Source: Hymenopus coronatus
Taxonomy: Eukaryota; Arthropoda; Insecta; Mantodea; Hymenopodidae
Direction of reading: 5' to 3'
Assembly: GCA_030762935.1 (NCBI GenBank)
Contig: CM060900.1
Coordinates: 392,201,632 to 392,265,631 of the forward strand
Length of the DNA: 64,000 bases
Shown here: positions 1 through 13,600 of the stretch, in pieces
Numbering within the stretch: position 1 is the first letter of the stretch
Layout: every line of letters starts with the position of its first letter
Notes under the pieces: generated by a model
Databases searched by the model: none
Seen by the model: only the letters and a program-made list of their open reading frames with translations
What the model was told of the DNA's origin: nothing
Program-made: the position numbers and the translations under genes

Positions 1-380
1 GATACACAAGGCATTTTCTAACTGAAAAATTAAAGGTGAGACACCAGGTTTGATCGCAGGCTTTGTTAACAACGTGGGGAGAGCAAAACACAAAGCTAAA
101 GCCATGGAGCAGTGGTTGGCAACCAATGTCCCACAGCTCATCACTGCTGCTGACTAGCCTAGCGGAAGTCCAGACTTCAATCTATTGGATTATTCTCTAT
201 GACAGAAGCTCAAGGAAATAGCATATCAAAAGAGTCACCGGAATGTTGAGATGCTGAAAACGTCAATCTTGTCAGCTGTCAAGAAAATTCCACAGGGCAC
301 AATTTGTGTAGCTATTGATGAGTGGCCTCAATGTCTTTGCTGCTGTGTTGCTGCACATGGTGATCATTTCAAATGAGAGT
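1..380 (+). mobile_element. Mariner-like transposase, C-terminal remnant
   Basis: Broken frames give SGSPDFNLLDYSL (the region of the third catalytic Asp, with LDYS as in DD37D-type mariners), then KTSILSAVKKIPQGTICVAI and a closing HGDHFK before a TGA at 374-376. The layout P-x-LDYSLW, then a helix with KKIPQ, then GxHF is typical of the end of these transposases. Stops interrupt the frame. The element is cut by the window start, so its length cannot be judged. The right terminal repeat was not located. Confidence 0.6.
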
Positions 381-505
381 ATGCTCATTTTGTAGCACTT
401 TTTGTGTTCATTCGGAATATGTATATTAATGGATTTGCATAGTTTTATTTAGTAGTATATGCATTGAAAGTACTGACAGAACTTATGGCAGTGCTGTGTA
501 GATGC

Positions 506-672
506 ACAATCCATTTAACGACTGGTACATCAAGAAAGGCAGTCCTTTCCCATCATAAGTTGTGAAGAATGTGCCATTGTGATTACTGTTAAGAGTTAAA
601 GTATATGCTGCTGTTCTATCCAGAAGATGTACTTATGCACTGCTGCTGAAGTCAGTCAGCGAAACATTACTC
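506..672. repeat. Dispersed repeat, copy 1
   Basis: Starts acaatccatttaacgactgg and shares about 160 bases at high identity with 2905-3137. The order is the same, ending at gaaacattactc. It has no coding potential and no recognised family. The second copy carries about 60 extra bases near its end. Confidence 0.7.
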
Positions 673-1380
673 AGTGACGCAGTGATGTTCAGGGCATTCC
701 TTTTCTTTGATAACAGTACTTCTTACTGTGGATCAAAGACTTTCTAATCTTTAATGATGATGGTGTGCTTATAACAAATCTAAGTACTTATCTGTGGATG
801 TGAAACTATATTTATGCTGTAGTCCACAGATTTAACTGTGTGTATATTTCACTTACACTGTTTCCATTGCATTGCAGTAGCATTGTTACTAGAGGAGCAA
901 GTGACCTACATTTTATTTTCATTAATGCCCTGAGAGATCTGGTACAGGGGATCTTGGGGATAATTGATAAGCTGCTTGATGGAAAACTACTGGCTCCTGG
1001 TCCTGCAAACCACACTTACTGGCCAGGGGAAGACTGCATGCTGAACATAAGCCACTGCTATTATTGCATTACACATAATGTCCTTTGTGAATGGAGTCTA
1101 AGGATGCAGTGATTGTGTAGTACACCTTAGTCTGCTGGACTGTTTCACCAAAGAGTTTATTTTTACCTATACCATACTAATTCTTTATTAAAGTACTGCA
1201 GCATAGCTTCTAACAGGGATTTAGAATGTCTTTATCATTTTATTCAATTTAAAATTAATTTCAGTAAATATAAACATGTTAATTGTTATTTTACATGCTT
1301 AATCTACAAATTGTCAATGTTGAATTAATTAATTTTGACTTTTGGGATAATTTTTGTATGCATGATATTTATTTGTACAG
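673..1380. other. Intron sequence upstream of first visible exon
   Basis: AT-rich, no coding similarity on either strand. An open frame at 840-1112 has no recognisable motif. The region contains the polypyrimidine/acceptor signal for the exon at 1381. Confidence 0.5.
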
Positions 1381-1620
1381 GCTCACCATTCCAGTTCACT
1401 GTGGGACCATTGAAGGATGGTGGTGCACATCGTGTGCATGCCGGTGGTCCAGGTTTGGAGCGTGGTGAGCAAGGCCAGCCTTGCGAGTTCAATGTCTGGA
1501 CTAGGGAAGCTGGTGCAGGTTCACTTGCCATTTCTGTTGAAGGACCAAGTAAGGCTGAAATTGACTTCAAAGATCGCAAGGATGGTTCTTGTTATGTCAG
1601 CTATGTTGTGTCTGAGCCAG
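1381..1620 (+). CDS. cher: Filamin exon: end of an Ig repeat plus most of repeat 21-like
   Basis: This exon has 240 bases. It begins with the last two bases of a Gly codon after an acceptor ending ttgtacag and stops before the donor gtaagc. It starts SPFQFTVGP, the closing strand of one repeat, then runs through [20 protein letters not shown] and [10 protein letters not shown] to the YVVSEPG strand. The order matches filamin A repeat 20-21, the repeat that binds integrin beta tails and migfilin in vertebrates. Phase is 1 on both sides. Frames on the other strand here are shadows. Confidence 0.94.
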
Positions 1621-4600
1621 GTAAGCAGTGTATACATTTTTATATGCTTAATTTAAATTAGATTGTTGGGTTACTTTTTATTTAAATATAGTTTATCATC
1701 AAACTGGCTGAAATTTTCAGGAAGTGGTATATTTTCTTTGCACATATTTTCATGAATAAGCTGTAACTACTGTTGGTCCAAATTTGATTTGTCTTGTAGT
1801 ATTTATTGATACAATGTGTTTGTCAGGAATTAATCAAAAACACTAAAATACAGCAACATTAGCACAAATTAGCAAGAAATTACAGTTTCCAAAAAATGAA
1901 GTACCATATTTACTCCGCTACAGGACCCTATCATTTATAGTACCCCCTATTTTTTTTAAATTCTAGGAAATTGACGAATTCCTTACTTGCATCAGTCTAA
2001 ATCTGACATTGTCTGGAAAGCTTCTGTGACGAGCAAACTGCACGGTAAAACCCAGTGACAATTAGTCTTTCAGGCTGTGACCAATCACAGAAGAAGAATG
2101 GAAAACCAACCTGGTTCCCACCCACTCTGAGACCATTTAGTTTGTACTTTTTCATGTCCAGTCTTTATCTTCTATGCTTACTGTGAGTGTAATAATTATA
2201 AGAGAGTACGAGGAATCATAGAATGAGTTAAACAACCTCTTTTAAATGAAATGCTCTCAAGTTTGAAACAAAAATGGTGCAATTCAAAATCTTCTCGGGC
2301 TTCTAGCCAGCACGTCGCCAGGAAAGCTTCAGTTCTTATTTTAAAAATGGTGCAGTTTAAAATCCATACTACTGCAGCACATCGGTAATCAATTGCTATA
2401 TTTCCATGCAATCAGTCAAAGTTTACAAGTCAGTATGATTTAACACCAAGTCCACCTATATATAATACAACTACAAACAAAAATAAGAATTCAAAAATTT
2501 TGATCACATAGATGAACGAGAGGCATAATAAAATAGAGGATATGCGCTATTCAAAAGTGAAAGAAAATATTAATTTAAACCTAAACTGTACCTTTTTTAA
2601 ACTGAAATCTTCTATGCAATTGATAACAGGAAATAACTATGGCATTTGTTGCTTTATAAGAGCAGTAACATCTCAAGAAATTTTGAACTGAAGATGAAGC
2701 TTGAGATGTAATGGAAGAGATAATAAACCTTCATTTAATTTCCTCTTTTTTTGTGAATGGAAACCTGGTGTTATTTCTGGCATAATTGATGATATAAAAA
2801 TAGCATTAACAGCAGCTTTTGTTGCATTGTAATGTATCAATCACCTCGCAGTTAAATGTAAAATGAAGTTTGCACATGTCTCAATGATGTGGTTGAACCT
2901 CAGAACAATCCATTTAACGACTGGTACATCAAGAAAGGCAGTCCTTGTCCCATCATAGGTTGTGAAGAATGCATAATTGTGATTACTGTTGTAAATTAAA
3001 GTATACGCAACTGTTGTTCTATCTGGAAGGTATATTTACTGTATGGTACTGAAATACACCAACACTGAATCATATTCGCATATAGCTGATATACAAATGT
3101 CAGTTCACCACTGCTGAAGTCAGTGAAACATTACTCGTTTCTTGCAGCTTTTAATGACCTATTTTTATAATTCTTCCCTATTTCACATCATACACCAAGC
3201 TAACATTACTACTTCTGTTGTAGTTTAATGGAGTTTATTTATTAATTTGGTTTAGTAAGGCTTTTTCTAGATGATTATTAAAATTCTTTTTAGTAATTTC
3301 TGTTTTAACAATATTTATATCAGAATTGGGAGCTAATTTTGAATATCATTTGAAGAAAGTGAATGCTACCTTAAGACAATTAGGTCTTTAACCTGGTAGG
3401 TCACATCAAATGTGAATAAATTAAATGGGTAAAAAATACTCAAATCAGCATGGGAATATCTGACATTTGTCTTCTCATAAGGTAAAAACCATAATAATGA
3501 TGATGATCAGGGCCAAGATTATTTGTATGTATGTAAAAACACAATTTTTTTTAAGAAGTGCATTCCTAAAACAAAGTTTATTATCCCAATCAAGAGTCTA
3601 CAAGTATAAATTCAAAATCTTATTTCACATAAAAATGCATATTTTACAAAAAAATTATGTAAATAAATATTTCCAAAATGTTTGTAATAAATCCATATTT
3701 TGTATACTTTCCTGTAATTTTAATTAAATATTTCTGTTTTTTTTAATAAATGCATATTTTAATAATTCTACCACAATCTATAAAGAAATGATACAAAAAC
3801 TGCATTTGCACATAACTGTGGCAACATCTGCTTCAGAGACAATATGATCATCTCAAAACAATCCCTGCCCACCTGCTATCAGTTATCTTATCTTTCACAC
3901 AGTAAGAGGAGCAGGGAAAGACTGTGATATACTCTGTGAATCCTCGATGTGCAATTGTAAGTTGGCAACTGCATATTTATTTTTGTTTCAGTTGGGATCA
4001 GTTTAAATAATGAACATTTCTGATCTTACGTATGTGAATTATTTTAAACATGTCAAAAGTGAAATCAAGTGTACTTGAACATTTACAGAAATACGTATTG
4101 GAGTTTAAAAAGTTTTACCACTGACGGTAGTGTATTATTTTTCCAACCTAATGCAAAATGTGTAAGTTAGATGAATGATTGCAGATAAGACAACATTTGT
4201 CTGAAAATAAACATATCGCAGCTTCCTCCATGTTTCATCATGGCAAGTTCTTATAGGAGAACCTACTCCATCCTCATCTGACATTAAAATAAATTCACAG
4301 TATTATTCAGATTTGAAGCATTTGTTTCAGCCACTACAAGGTCTGTCTGATAAGTCCCGGCCTCACACAGATGTGACGCCACTAGGCCAGTTAGATGGTA
4401 GCATCGTAAAATTTAACTCTAGACTAGCTTGTATCCATAGCTACAGGTCAATAGCTGTCAATAGCTTGACAACATTTTTCAACAAGACAATTTTAGAGTT
4501 TTCACGAAAATGGAAGATTTGGAAAAATGAGCAGTGATTAAATACTTACATTTGAAAGGCTTAACATCTAAAGAAATCAAGGAGGAAATGGTTAGTACAT

Positions 4601-7600
4601 TGAAAGGCCTTGCCCCTTTATACTCAATGCTTAAAAGGTGGGTTGCATAGTTTAAAATGGGACGTACCATCACTAGTGATGAGCCTCACTCTGGACGCCC
4701 TGTAGAAGTGACAACTCCAGAGATCATTGGAAAATATTCATCGTTTAGTACTGGAAGACTGCAGATTAAAGATGTTTGAGATAGTAGAGGTTGTAAACAT
4801 ATCAAAAGAATGTGCAGGTAATATCTTAAGTAATGTTTTGGATTTCATAAGGTCTGTACAAGATGGGTGCCACGTTTGTTGACACCTGATCAAAAGTTGC
4901 AAAGAAAAACGGTTTCTGTTAATGTGCAGCTCTACCATAAAAATCCCAGTGAATTTTTGAGACGGCTTATTACCTTGGATGAAACTTGGATATACAGTCA
5001 AAACAGTGGATTGTGACAGGTGAACCAACTCCCATTTTGTCAGCTAACAAGGTTATGGCGGTGTTTTCTTGGATGCACAAGGATTTATTTTTTATTGATT
5101 ACTTGGAAAAAGATAAAAGTATCGCTGGTGACTACTAAGCAAGCTTACTGCAACGTTTGAGTGATGAGGGGAAAAGAAAAAGACCTCATTTGGCAACAAA
5201 AGAGAGAAAAAAAAAAAAAAATCTTGTTTCATCACGACAATGCTCTGGCCCATCATTCAGTCTTTGCAATGGGAAAAATGTGTGAATTAAAGTTCATATT
5301 GCTTGAATATCCACCCTAATTGCCAGATCTAGCACCCAGTGACTACCACCTGTTCCCAAATCTCAAAAAATTTCTTGGAGGACAAAGATTTCACAGCAAC
5401 GAGGAGGTCATTGATGCGCTAAATAGGTGTTTTAAGGATCTTGATAAATCACACTACAGAGATGGTGTAATTAAATTAGAACACTGATATGACAAATATA
5501 TTGCCTTTATGGAGATAATGTTGAGAAATAAAGCAAACAAAAAAAAAAATTAAATGCTGTTTTCATTGAGAGGGACTTATCAGCTGACCCTAGTATACTC
5601 CTTTATAAGATACACAGTCCCAAATTAAAAAGTTTCTTACCAGATATACAGACATAAGCACTCCTGATGAATCAACTCTTAGGAAAAATTATCTGCGAAA
5701 GTGCTATGATGAAGCATTAAAACACATTGACCAAACGAGCGATTTTGCTGAAGTTAGAAAAGTGGGAAATGTTTTAGTAGGTGTATTGGAAAATTATGAA
5801 AATATTTTCAATAAACACTTCTTGCTAGCTTCTAAAAATTGTCAGTTACAAATCACGTGTTAACTGTTAGGCTGTTCAATGAAGCTTTGCAGATCTTATG
5901 GCCAAATGGTGAGAAGTATGACAATGTTTTGCTTTTCATAACCAATTGTGCGCCTTATATGAAGGCTGGTGAAGCTCTTTGTGTATGTTATCCCAAAATG
6001 ATTCATGTGAGTCGTGCATTACACATGCCCTACATAGACTGTGACAAAATCCAAACACTTTATCTGGAAATGGACAAGTTAGTGTCAAATGGGATTTTTT
6101 TTTTTTTGTAAAATTGCCTACTAGAGTCAATCTTTTTAAAGAAAGAAATCCTGATCTCCCACTGCCTCCTAACCCCATAACCATGCATTGGAGCACTTTG
6201 CAGTAATATATTACGTAGACAATTTTGAAGTATTTGTGTCGATTGTAAGTGAACTACACCCAGTCGATGTTGCTTCAATTGATGCTGTTCAAATATTAGG
6301 AAAAGGCAGCAATTTAAAATGTGACCTAGCTTTGATATAAGCTAACTTCAGATTCATGACTCATTCTATAACAAAACTAGACTTTGGGGGATTTATTGAG
6401 TAATGCAGTTAAAGAAATAGAGTGCGCTGAAAGACAACTGAATGCTCTTTCCCATTCGAAAGCCGAAGACTTAAAATGTAAGGTTTTGTTTTACAAAAAT
6501 ACAGGCTACAAAACCTTTAGCAAAGTAGCTCTAGTTTTGGAAGACTAAGGAACAAGTGAAGTTGATGGTGTGGATGTTAGTGATATACCCCATTTCAAAT
6601 TAGTGAGGTTAACATCGTGCGACGTAGAACAATCGTTTTCTCAATATTAGGCATTATTTCGTGACAACAGGCATGCATTTATGATGGAAAATTTGGAGAA
6701 GACATTAGTCATTCATTACAATTCCAATCAGTCTTCCACATTTGATGATTATGACTGTTTGGTGAGTTATCTTTTTTATGATATGTTAGGAGTTTCTTGA
6801 ATTTAAACAAAGTTTTTATTACATATTTTTAAGCTTTTACCAAATATTTTTTAAACTTTTGTCACATAAAAAATAACTATTTTAAAGTTTTTAGCACACA
6901 AAAATCGAGGCCCTGATAAAGATAATGATGGTGGTAGCCCGCCTGGGTAGTGTGGTGGTAGCGTGTCCGCCTTATATTCAAAAGGTCGTGAGTTTGAATC
7001 TCGTTTAGGGTGAGTTACCCAGATAAGGTTTTTTTCGGGGTTTTTCCTTATCCTGAGAAGACGAATGTTAAGTAACTTTAAGCTTCATTGAGCATCATAG
7101 CATCAATTTCATTCATCGTCCGATATGACCAAACCAGGTTAAAGGACACTAAAACTACCAAAAAAAAAACAAAAAAAAAAAAACAGGTGGTGGTGGTGAT
7201 GATGATAAAAAAGCTTATTGGATAATTTATCCTAGCCAAGATTTGAACTCAGGACCTCTTGAATATGGGACCACATCACTAACCCCCACACCACATAACT
7301 AACAGCACTGGTAGAAACAGCCATGTTTGTTGTCCCGCTACTGCACCTTTATCATATAAATGCAGAAGTTGGGAGAGTGAAACCAAACATTATTAAATGC
7401 AACCTTCTTCAGTTTTACTATTCATATTATTTACTATACCATAAGAATCAATATGTTGCATTATATTTAATTAATATACTTCAGTTTTAACGATGTACAT
7501 TGGTTTACCACCAATTGCAGTCTTTTTTTTTTATTGTGTTTAATGCCCGCTTTTACTGCTCTGGCACTGCAGGTGATGACACTGATGATACATGAAGATG

Positions 7601-10600
7601 GAGCCCCGGTGGAATGAGATGGCGGGGTAAACCGGAGAACCCAGAGAAAACCCGCCCCTGTGCCACTTTGTCCACCACAAATCTCACAATCGGTCACTTG
7701 GGATCGAACCCGGACCGTCGAGGTGAGAGATGAGTGGTCTGACCACTCGGCCATGGCGTGGCAAATCACGGTCCAATTAATGATGTTACATGTTTACATT
7801 ATATCTGGTTCTAAGAGCGGAATGATAATAGTAATGTATAAGATATTCTTTCACTAAAAAGTGTACATTCCCGCTAGGATCCCAATGTTCATCCTCTTAA
7901 ATATCTTCAATAATCACCATAGTGGTATATAAATATGCCACCACTGTTTTACTTGGATTGGCTGAGACTTCAGCCTCTTCTTTCCTGAGTGCAGTTTCAA
8001 ACATCTCAGAAATAGTAATAAAACATTTTCCTCTAGGAAAAGTTGCAGTATTGTCTGTGAAACTTTTAGGAAGATAGTGCCAACCTTATTGTCCCATTAA
8101 CTCTCTATCCATCATTAGGTTCCAAAATCAGAGTGGGAACACTCACTTCCCCTCTCCTGTTGATAGCCCCTAGCAGTAAACAGCCATCTCCACAAAGATA
8201 CTCAAGGTCATGTTTCATTTTTAGCATGAAGACTTTTCAAGAGCTCTTTATATATTACTGAAGGCACCTTCCATATCGAGAAATGCTCCAATGGCGATTT
8301 CTTATAAATGTAGGATGATCTTGACAGTAGAAGCTACTTGATGAAGTGTTATTATTTCTGTGGATTTACCCAATTGATAGGTAAATTGGTTTTTCTTTAG
8401 CTTTCCCCAATCACTGGGTGAATACTGAGTTGGATAATTTGATACACAAATTTTCCTATTATCTCTTTCATCAGTAATTCATTTCTTGCTCTTCACTACA
8501 ATAACAGCCATTTGAATGATGACCCATTTTGGATATACTGTGTGGGTATGGGTGTGCATGTGCATGTGCACGTGCACGTGCATGTGTGTGCACACGCGAG
8601 AGAGAGAAAAGAGGTGGGGAGATATATTCCTCATGATTTTTATGTTATGAAAGGGGAGCATGTTATTGGATTCTGTTTCTACTGTAAATTTAATTGGGGT
8701 AGGATGCATTAGGAATTTAAACTGCAGGTATGCTTTATTCCAATGCTTAAGATGTCAGGTATTTTTAACAATTATTAAAATGATACAGCACTAAACTTAA
8801 GTGCAATATTGAAGTTAGACAGATTACTAAGAACAAGAAACTCAAGCGCTTGCAATAATATCAGTAGCCTTGCCTTCAAAAAGTGTTCTTAAAACTGGTA
8901 ACAGCTCACTTAAATAAAGTGCTTTTACAGAAAAACTTATGCCTGATTTTCATAAAGGAAGTAATAAAACTGACTCAATTATAAGCTTATCGGTAGCTTC
9001 ACTCTTCAAAATTATTGAAAACCTAATGGAAGAATGTTTACTTTGCTCTATTAACCACAGCCAGAGATTATAACTATCATATATTTCTGTAGATAAGATG
9101 ACCTTCAGATAGAATAAGGTATACATTTTAATAAAAGTTGTATAGTTTAAGCATATATTTGTCCCATAAGACAACCCCTAAACTATCAACATTCTGTGAG
9201 TTTAGTTTACTTAGATTAGTGATTATCATTTAGTAGATATGCTGTATAGCATTGAACAATCATAAAAGTGTCATAAATAATTATGGTACATGCATTAAGG
9301 AAAAGTGTCCTTCAGCATTATCAGGTTTTTGCCTATAGAAACACATACCAAATCATAAACTTGAATGTACCTCTAAGAAGGTTTTAATGAGGTTGTGTCG
9401 TGCATTCAAACAATTTGTACTACATGTGTAATTAATATAAAATTTGTAGTAAAGTGTGGGTCTAATCATGGAGAAACGAAAAGAAGAAAATAAGGAAGAC
9501 ACTTCAAATTAACCATTAAACAGGCTAAAGAGCAAAACAACTGTGCTGCAGTAAGTGCTTCGATATAACGGATGATAGTAAGAGATTAGAGGAAGTATAA
9601 AGATGCTAGTAAAAACAAAAAATTGAGAAGAAAAAAATGTTCTGTGAGGAGAGGAATACCTTGTTGGCCAGATTTAGGAAATTGTGTTGTAGGTTAGTTA
9701 CAAGAACGAAGGCAGAATTCTTACATTGTTACAGGAAATTTTACTGGGGATCATGCACTGAAGTAGGCATGGGGCAATCCAGAACAAGGCAAAGAATTTA
9801 AAGCAACAGTTGGTGCAATCATTTCCTGGACAGAAAAAAATCAGGCAATACGATAGCAAATAAAACTTGTGCAGAAATTACCACAAGCTTTTTAACGTAA
9901 TATCCTGAGTTTTCAAAATCTGTTATGGGTATGAGGCAATTAATTAATATTGTAAATATGGATGAAACATAGATGAGCTTCAACATGATAAACAATAGAA
10001 CTGTGAAGCAAAAGGCATAAAAGCTGTTCACATTGGAAGAACAGGCCATGAAATAACCACATTTACAATAGTACTAACATGCATGGCACAGTGAACAAAG
10101 TTAAAACCCATGGTTATTTTCAAAAGGAAAAGTACACCTAAAATAAAATTCCTACCAGGTATTTGCTTACAGCTTCATAAAAAGAGGTGAATGGTCAACA
10201 TTGGTATAAAATGTTGATGAAAAATATGAGCAGAGGCAGCCAAGTGTTCTACCAAATCAATACTGTTTTCTGGATTCATTTGTTTTGCAGTCACATTAAC
10301 CAGAACAATAACAATTGCTTAGCACGAAACAAAAACAAGATTGCACTATTACTGGGTGCATTAACTTTGATACTGCAGCATTCAGACTTCTCTCTGAATA
10401 AACTGTTAAAAGATCACACATGTGAACAGCTAAATGATAAGTGGCAAAAAGTTGTATATCAAAAGTGCTATGCAGGCTGTATCACTTGATGTGCTGATGT
10501 GATTTCGTAATCAAATTATGGGAAAAAATGAAAGTGGAAACAGTGATCAAATTCTTCAGAAAGTGTGGAATTTCTAATGTTATTTATGGAGAGCTCAGAG

Positions 10601-13600
10601 AAGAATTTGTCATGGGATATTGATAGCAAAGCAGAAATCAACTTGCCAGGCACAGAATGGTACTCGCATGACAATGAAAGTGAGGCTGCCCTTGAGGAGT
10701 TGTTTGCCTTAGATGATGAATATGAGGGATTTGCAGGATTTTAAATGCATTGATGAGTAATTTGTTTTATTTTATAATGCTTTTAATGTAAATAAATTGA
10801 AATCTTAATTTTTATTTTTATCTGTTAATATAAGACAACCACCTGGGACTTCTTTGCGCCTACTATCCTCTTATCTATTGAAATATAGTAGTTGCTGTTA
10901 GTTTCCTAAGAAATTCAGTACACTGAATGCTGTAGTAGATACATTGGTTATAATTAAAAAGTTTATTGATCATAATACTATTATAACTAGACTATTTATA
11001 AACACAAAAAGCTGTTTGCTCTGTTTAACCCATTACCTTGTATTTAAATACCCTGATGTTCACCATAGAAATCTTAATTTAAATCCTTGTGCAAGTGAAT
11101 TGTGCAGTTTGAAAATCTTTATAAAATCAAATAATATCATTTCTTTCCTGATTTATAATTATGGAAGCATAGATACTGATTTTGATGGCCTAATATGACT
11201 TTTAGGAGTGGTACATCTCAAAAGAGTTTTCCAATTGAAGGGCATTAAAAGGGATGTCTTATTGGAGGTCATAAAGATCCAATATCAATGGTAGGAGCAA
11301 GACTTCTATGATAAAATGATCAAAAGAATGATAAAAAGAAAAATACTTCTGCAGCAATCATGAAAATTATTCCTCATCGTAATCCTGTTATTACTTCTGG
11401 TGACAGAGCACTTTGTATTTTCAAGCATTTTCCCTCTTCCTAGAGCACATAACACATTTTGTTTCATTTTTTCCTTTTCTGTGAGTGGAATGTGCATTGT
11501 GGTGGGCACATGTTTTAGCTTGCAGCCTTGCTGGGCGTTCCAAGTTGATCAACCTTAACATTGAACTCTTAGTCTTGCACATTAAAGCAACTAATAAGCG
11601 ATATTGGCTGTTATGTCCATGTGGTTGGCGTTTTCTTTGTGGTCATCTTTTGAAATGATATGAAACAATAGTATATGCATATGTCTAACAGATAGAAAAA
11701 TATTTTTCTGTAACCTCTAGTTGTATACAGCATTATAGGAAACAAAGCCATCTCATGATCTTAAAAATTGACACTTTCCATTCAGTTCTGGTACTTGAGG
11801 GTACACACTAACTATTACTACATAAATTAGTATTTTCACACTTAAAAAGCAGTCACAGGAGCATATGCTCCATCAAGACTTGTGTTGATTTGCAGAATTT
11901 TGGCATGGTGGAAAATATTTACAATGAGCTAAATCTGCCTGGCCTCTCATTTTAATGACTGGTCGATTATGCAATAGCTGTTGAGAATTGTTGTCGCATT
12001 TTTTTGAATTGATGATTTTTTTTTTGGTAGTGTTTAATGCACGATTTTACTGCTCTGGCACCGCAGGCGATGACACTGATGATACATGAACATGGAGCCC
12101 TGGTGGAATGAGATGGCGGGGGAAACCGGAGAACCCAGAGAAAACCCACCCCTGCGCCGCTTTGTCCACCACAAATCTGGCATGTGGTCACTTGGGATCA
12201 AACCTGGGCCGTCTAGGTGGAATTAATGAATGACATTCTGCTACACTGCCACCCTTCAACATTATTAATAGCAGATGTTTTTCTGCTGCTGCTAGCAGCT
12301 CCAGTGGTAGGATGTGTGCTGTTTCTGTCAGGGGATGTGTGGATAAGGCAAGAATGGACAACGCCAGTTAAATTTTTAAGAAAATTTAATGAAGGCTAAA
12401 AACTGATCTGTTTGGAATGAGTTGGTGATTATTTTAAGGTGAATAATCATTAAACTATTTTTGAATCTAAGCTTGGGGAATTATAACTGTGTCATATTGG
12501 ATTTGCAAATTTCCAGTCTGTTAAGAGCTTTATGTTGTAGGCAAAATGTGTTTCTGTAGTAAAGTTAAAAGTTTAGGTTACCATTACTCACTCAACTGCT
12601 ATAGAGTAAATCCCTTACTGATTGCTGTTAAATGACTGGTGAGCTTAATGTTGTGTTACTGATCACAGTAATACTTCCTGTGTTTTGTAAAACTGTAGCA
12701 GCAATGGCTTCAATTGCAAGAGGCACCAGAGTAACTAATTTTAGTGATAACATTAACTTAAGTCCTGCCTACTACTGTTTACCCCACTATAGTTCTGTGT
12801 TCTAATGTTCCAACTTTTGAGATACACTACATTCTCTTTGACTGCTTAATACCTAGTATTGTTAATTCTCAGGAATGACTCAGACAAATTTTCAACCATG
12901 TTTAGATTTTATTGGCTTCTCAAGAATTGAGCCTTGAGCTTAATGGAGTTCTTCCTTACTGAGTTTCCCAGAACTTAATTACTTTCACTGCTCATGACTT
13001 TCAAGTTAATTGCTTTCTCCAACATAATTTTGTTTTTAATAGTGACTTCTAAAGAGTAACAAAATTGTAACGTGCTCTTAAAAGTATACTAATTACAGAA
13101 GTATAACTTATGCATTCTTACATTCTTCATTGATTTTAATATATAAAATCATTTACTGCAATTACTTCTCCATTTTGCCATTATTTCTTTATAAAATAAT
13201 TATTAATTTAATATGACCATAATTTTTGTATCTTAGCCTAAAGTGAGAAGTATTTGTTCCTGGTAGATACAACCTTCTCTGTCAGAAGACCAGCAGTTAA
13301 AAAGAATGACAGTGGTTCTGCATCATTTAGTGAATTAAGAAGTGGCTTTTATGGCATCAGGTAGATCAATAACATGGTAAAAGCTGGATTTACCACTGGA
13401 ATCTAGAAATCAAACATCATTTGACAGTTTGAAGCTCTTTGGATGAACTTGCTATACAGGCAAGTCTACATTCAGCACAAATTGGCAAATCGTGGCCATG
13501 TCCTTCCAGAAAGATGGATATATTATCTCTATCCCTCTGATAGAAGAGAAATTATTTATAAATTATTATCCATTAATATTTGATGGTTAGGAGGTTAGAG

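Noticed and set aside
8479..8712. Overlapping His/Val-rich frames on both strands
   Set aside because: They come from the GTGCAT/GTGCAC microsatellite.
8940..9060. LINE reverse transcriptase fragment
   Set aside because: A single short resemblance ([15 protein letters not shown]) without neighbouring RT motifs is not enough to call.
9163..10845. Paired terminal repeats of the Tigger element (cataagacaacc near 9165 and 10832)
   Set aside because: The two motifs are in direct, not inverted, orientation, so they cannot be the two ends of one element; possibly the right ends of two elements.
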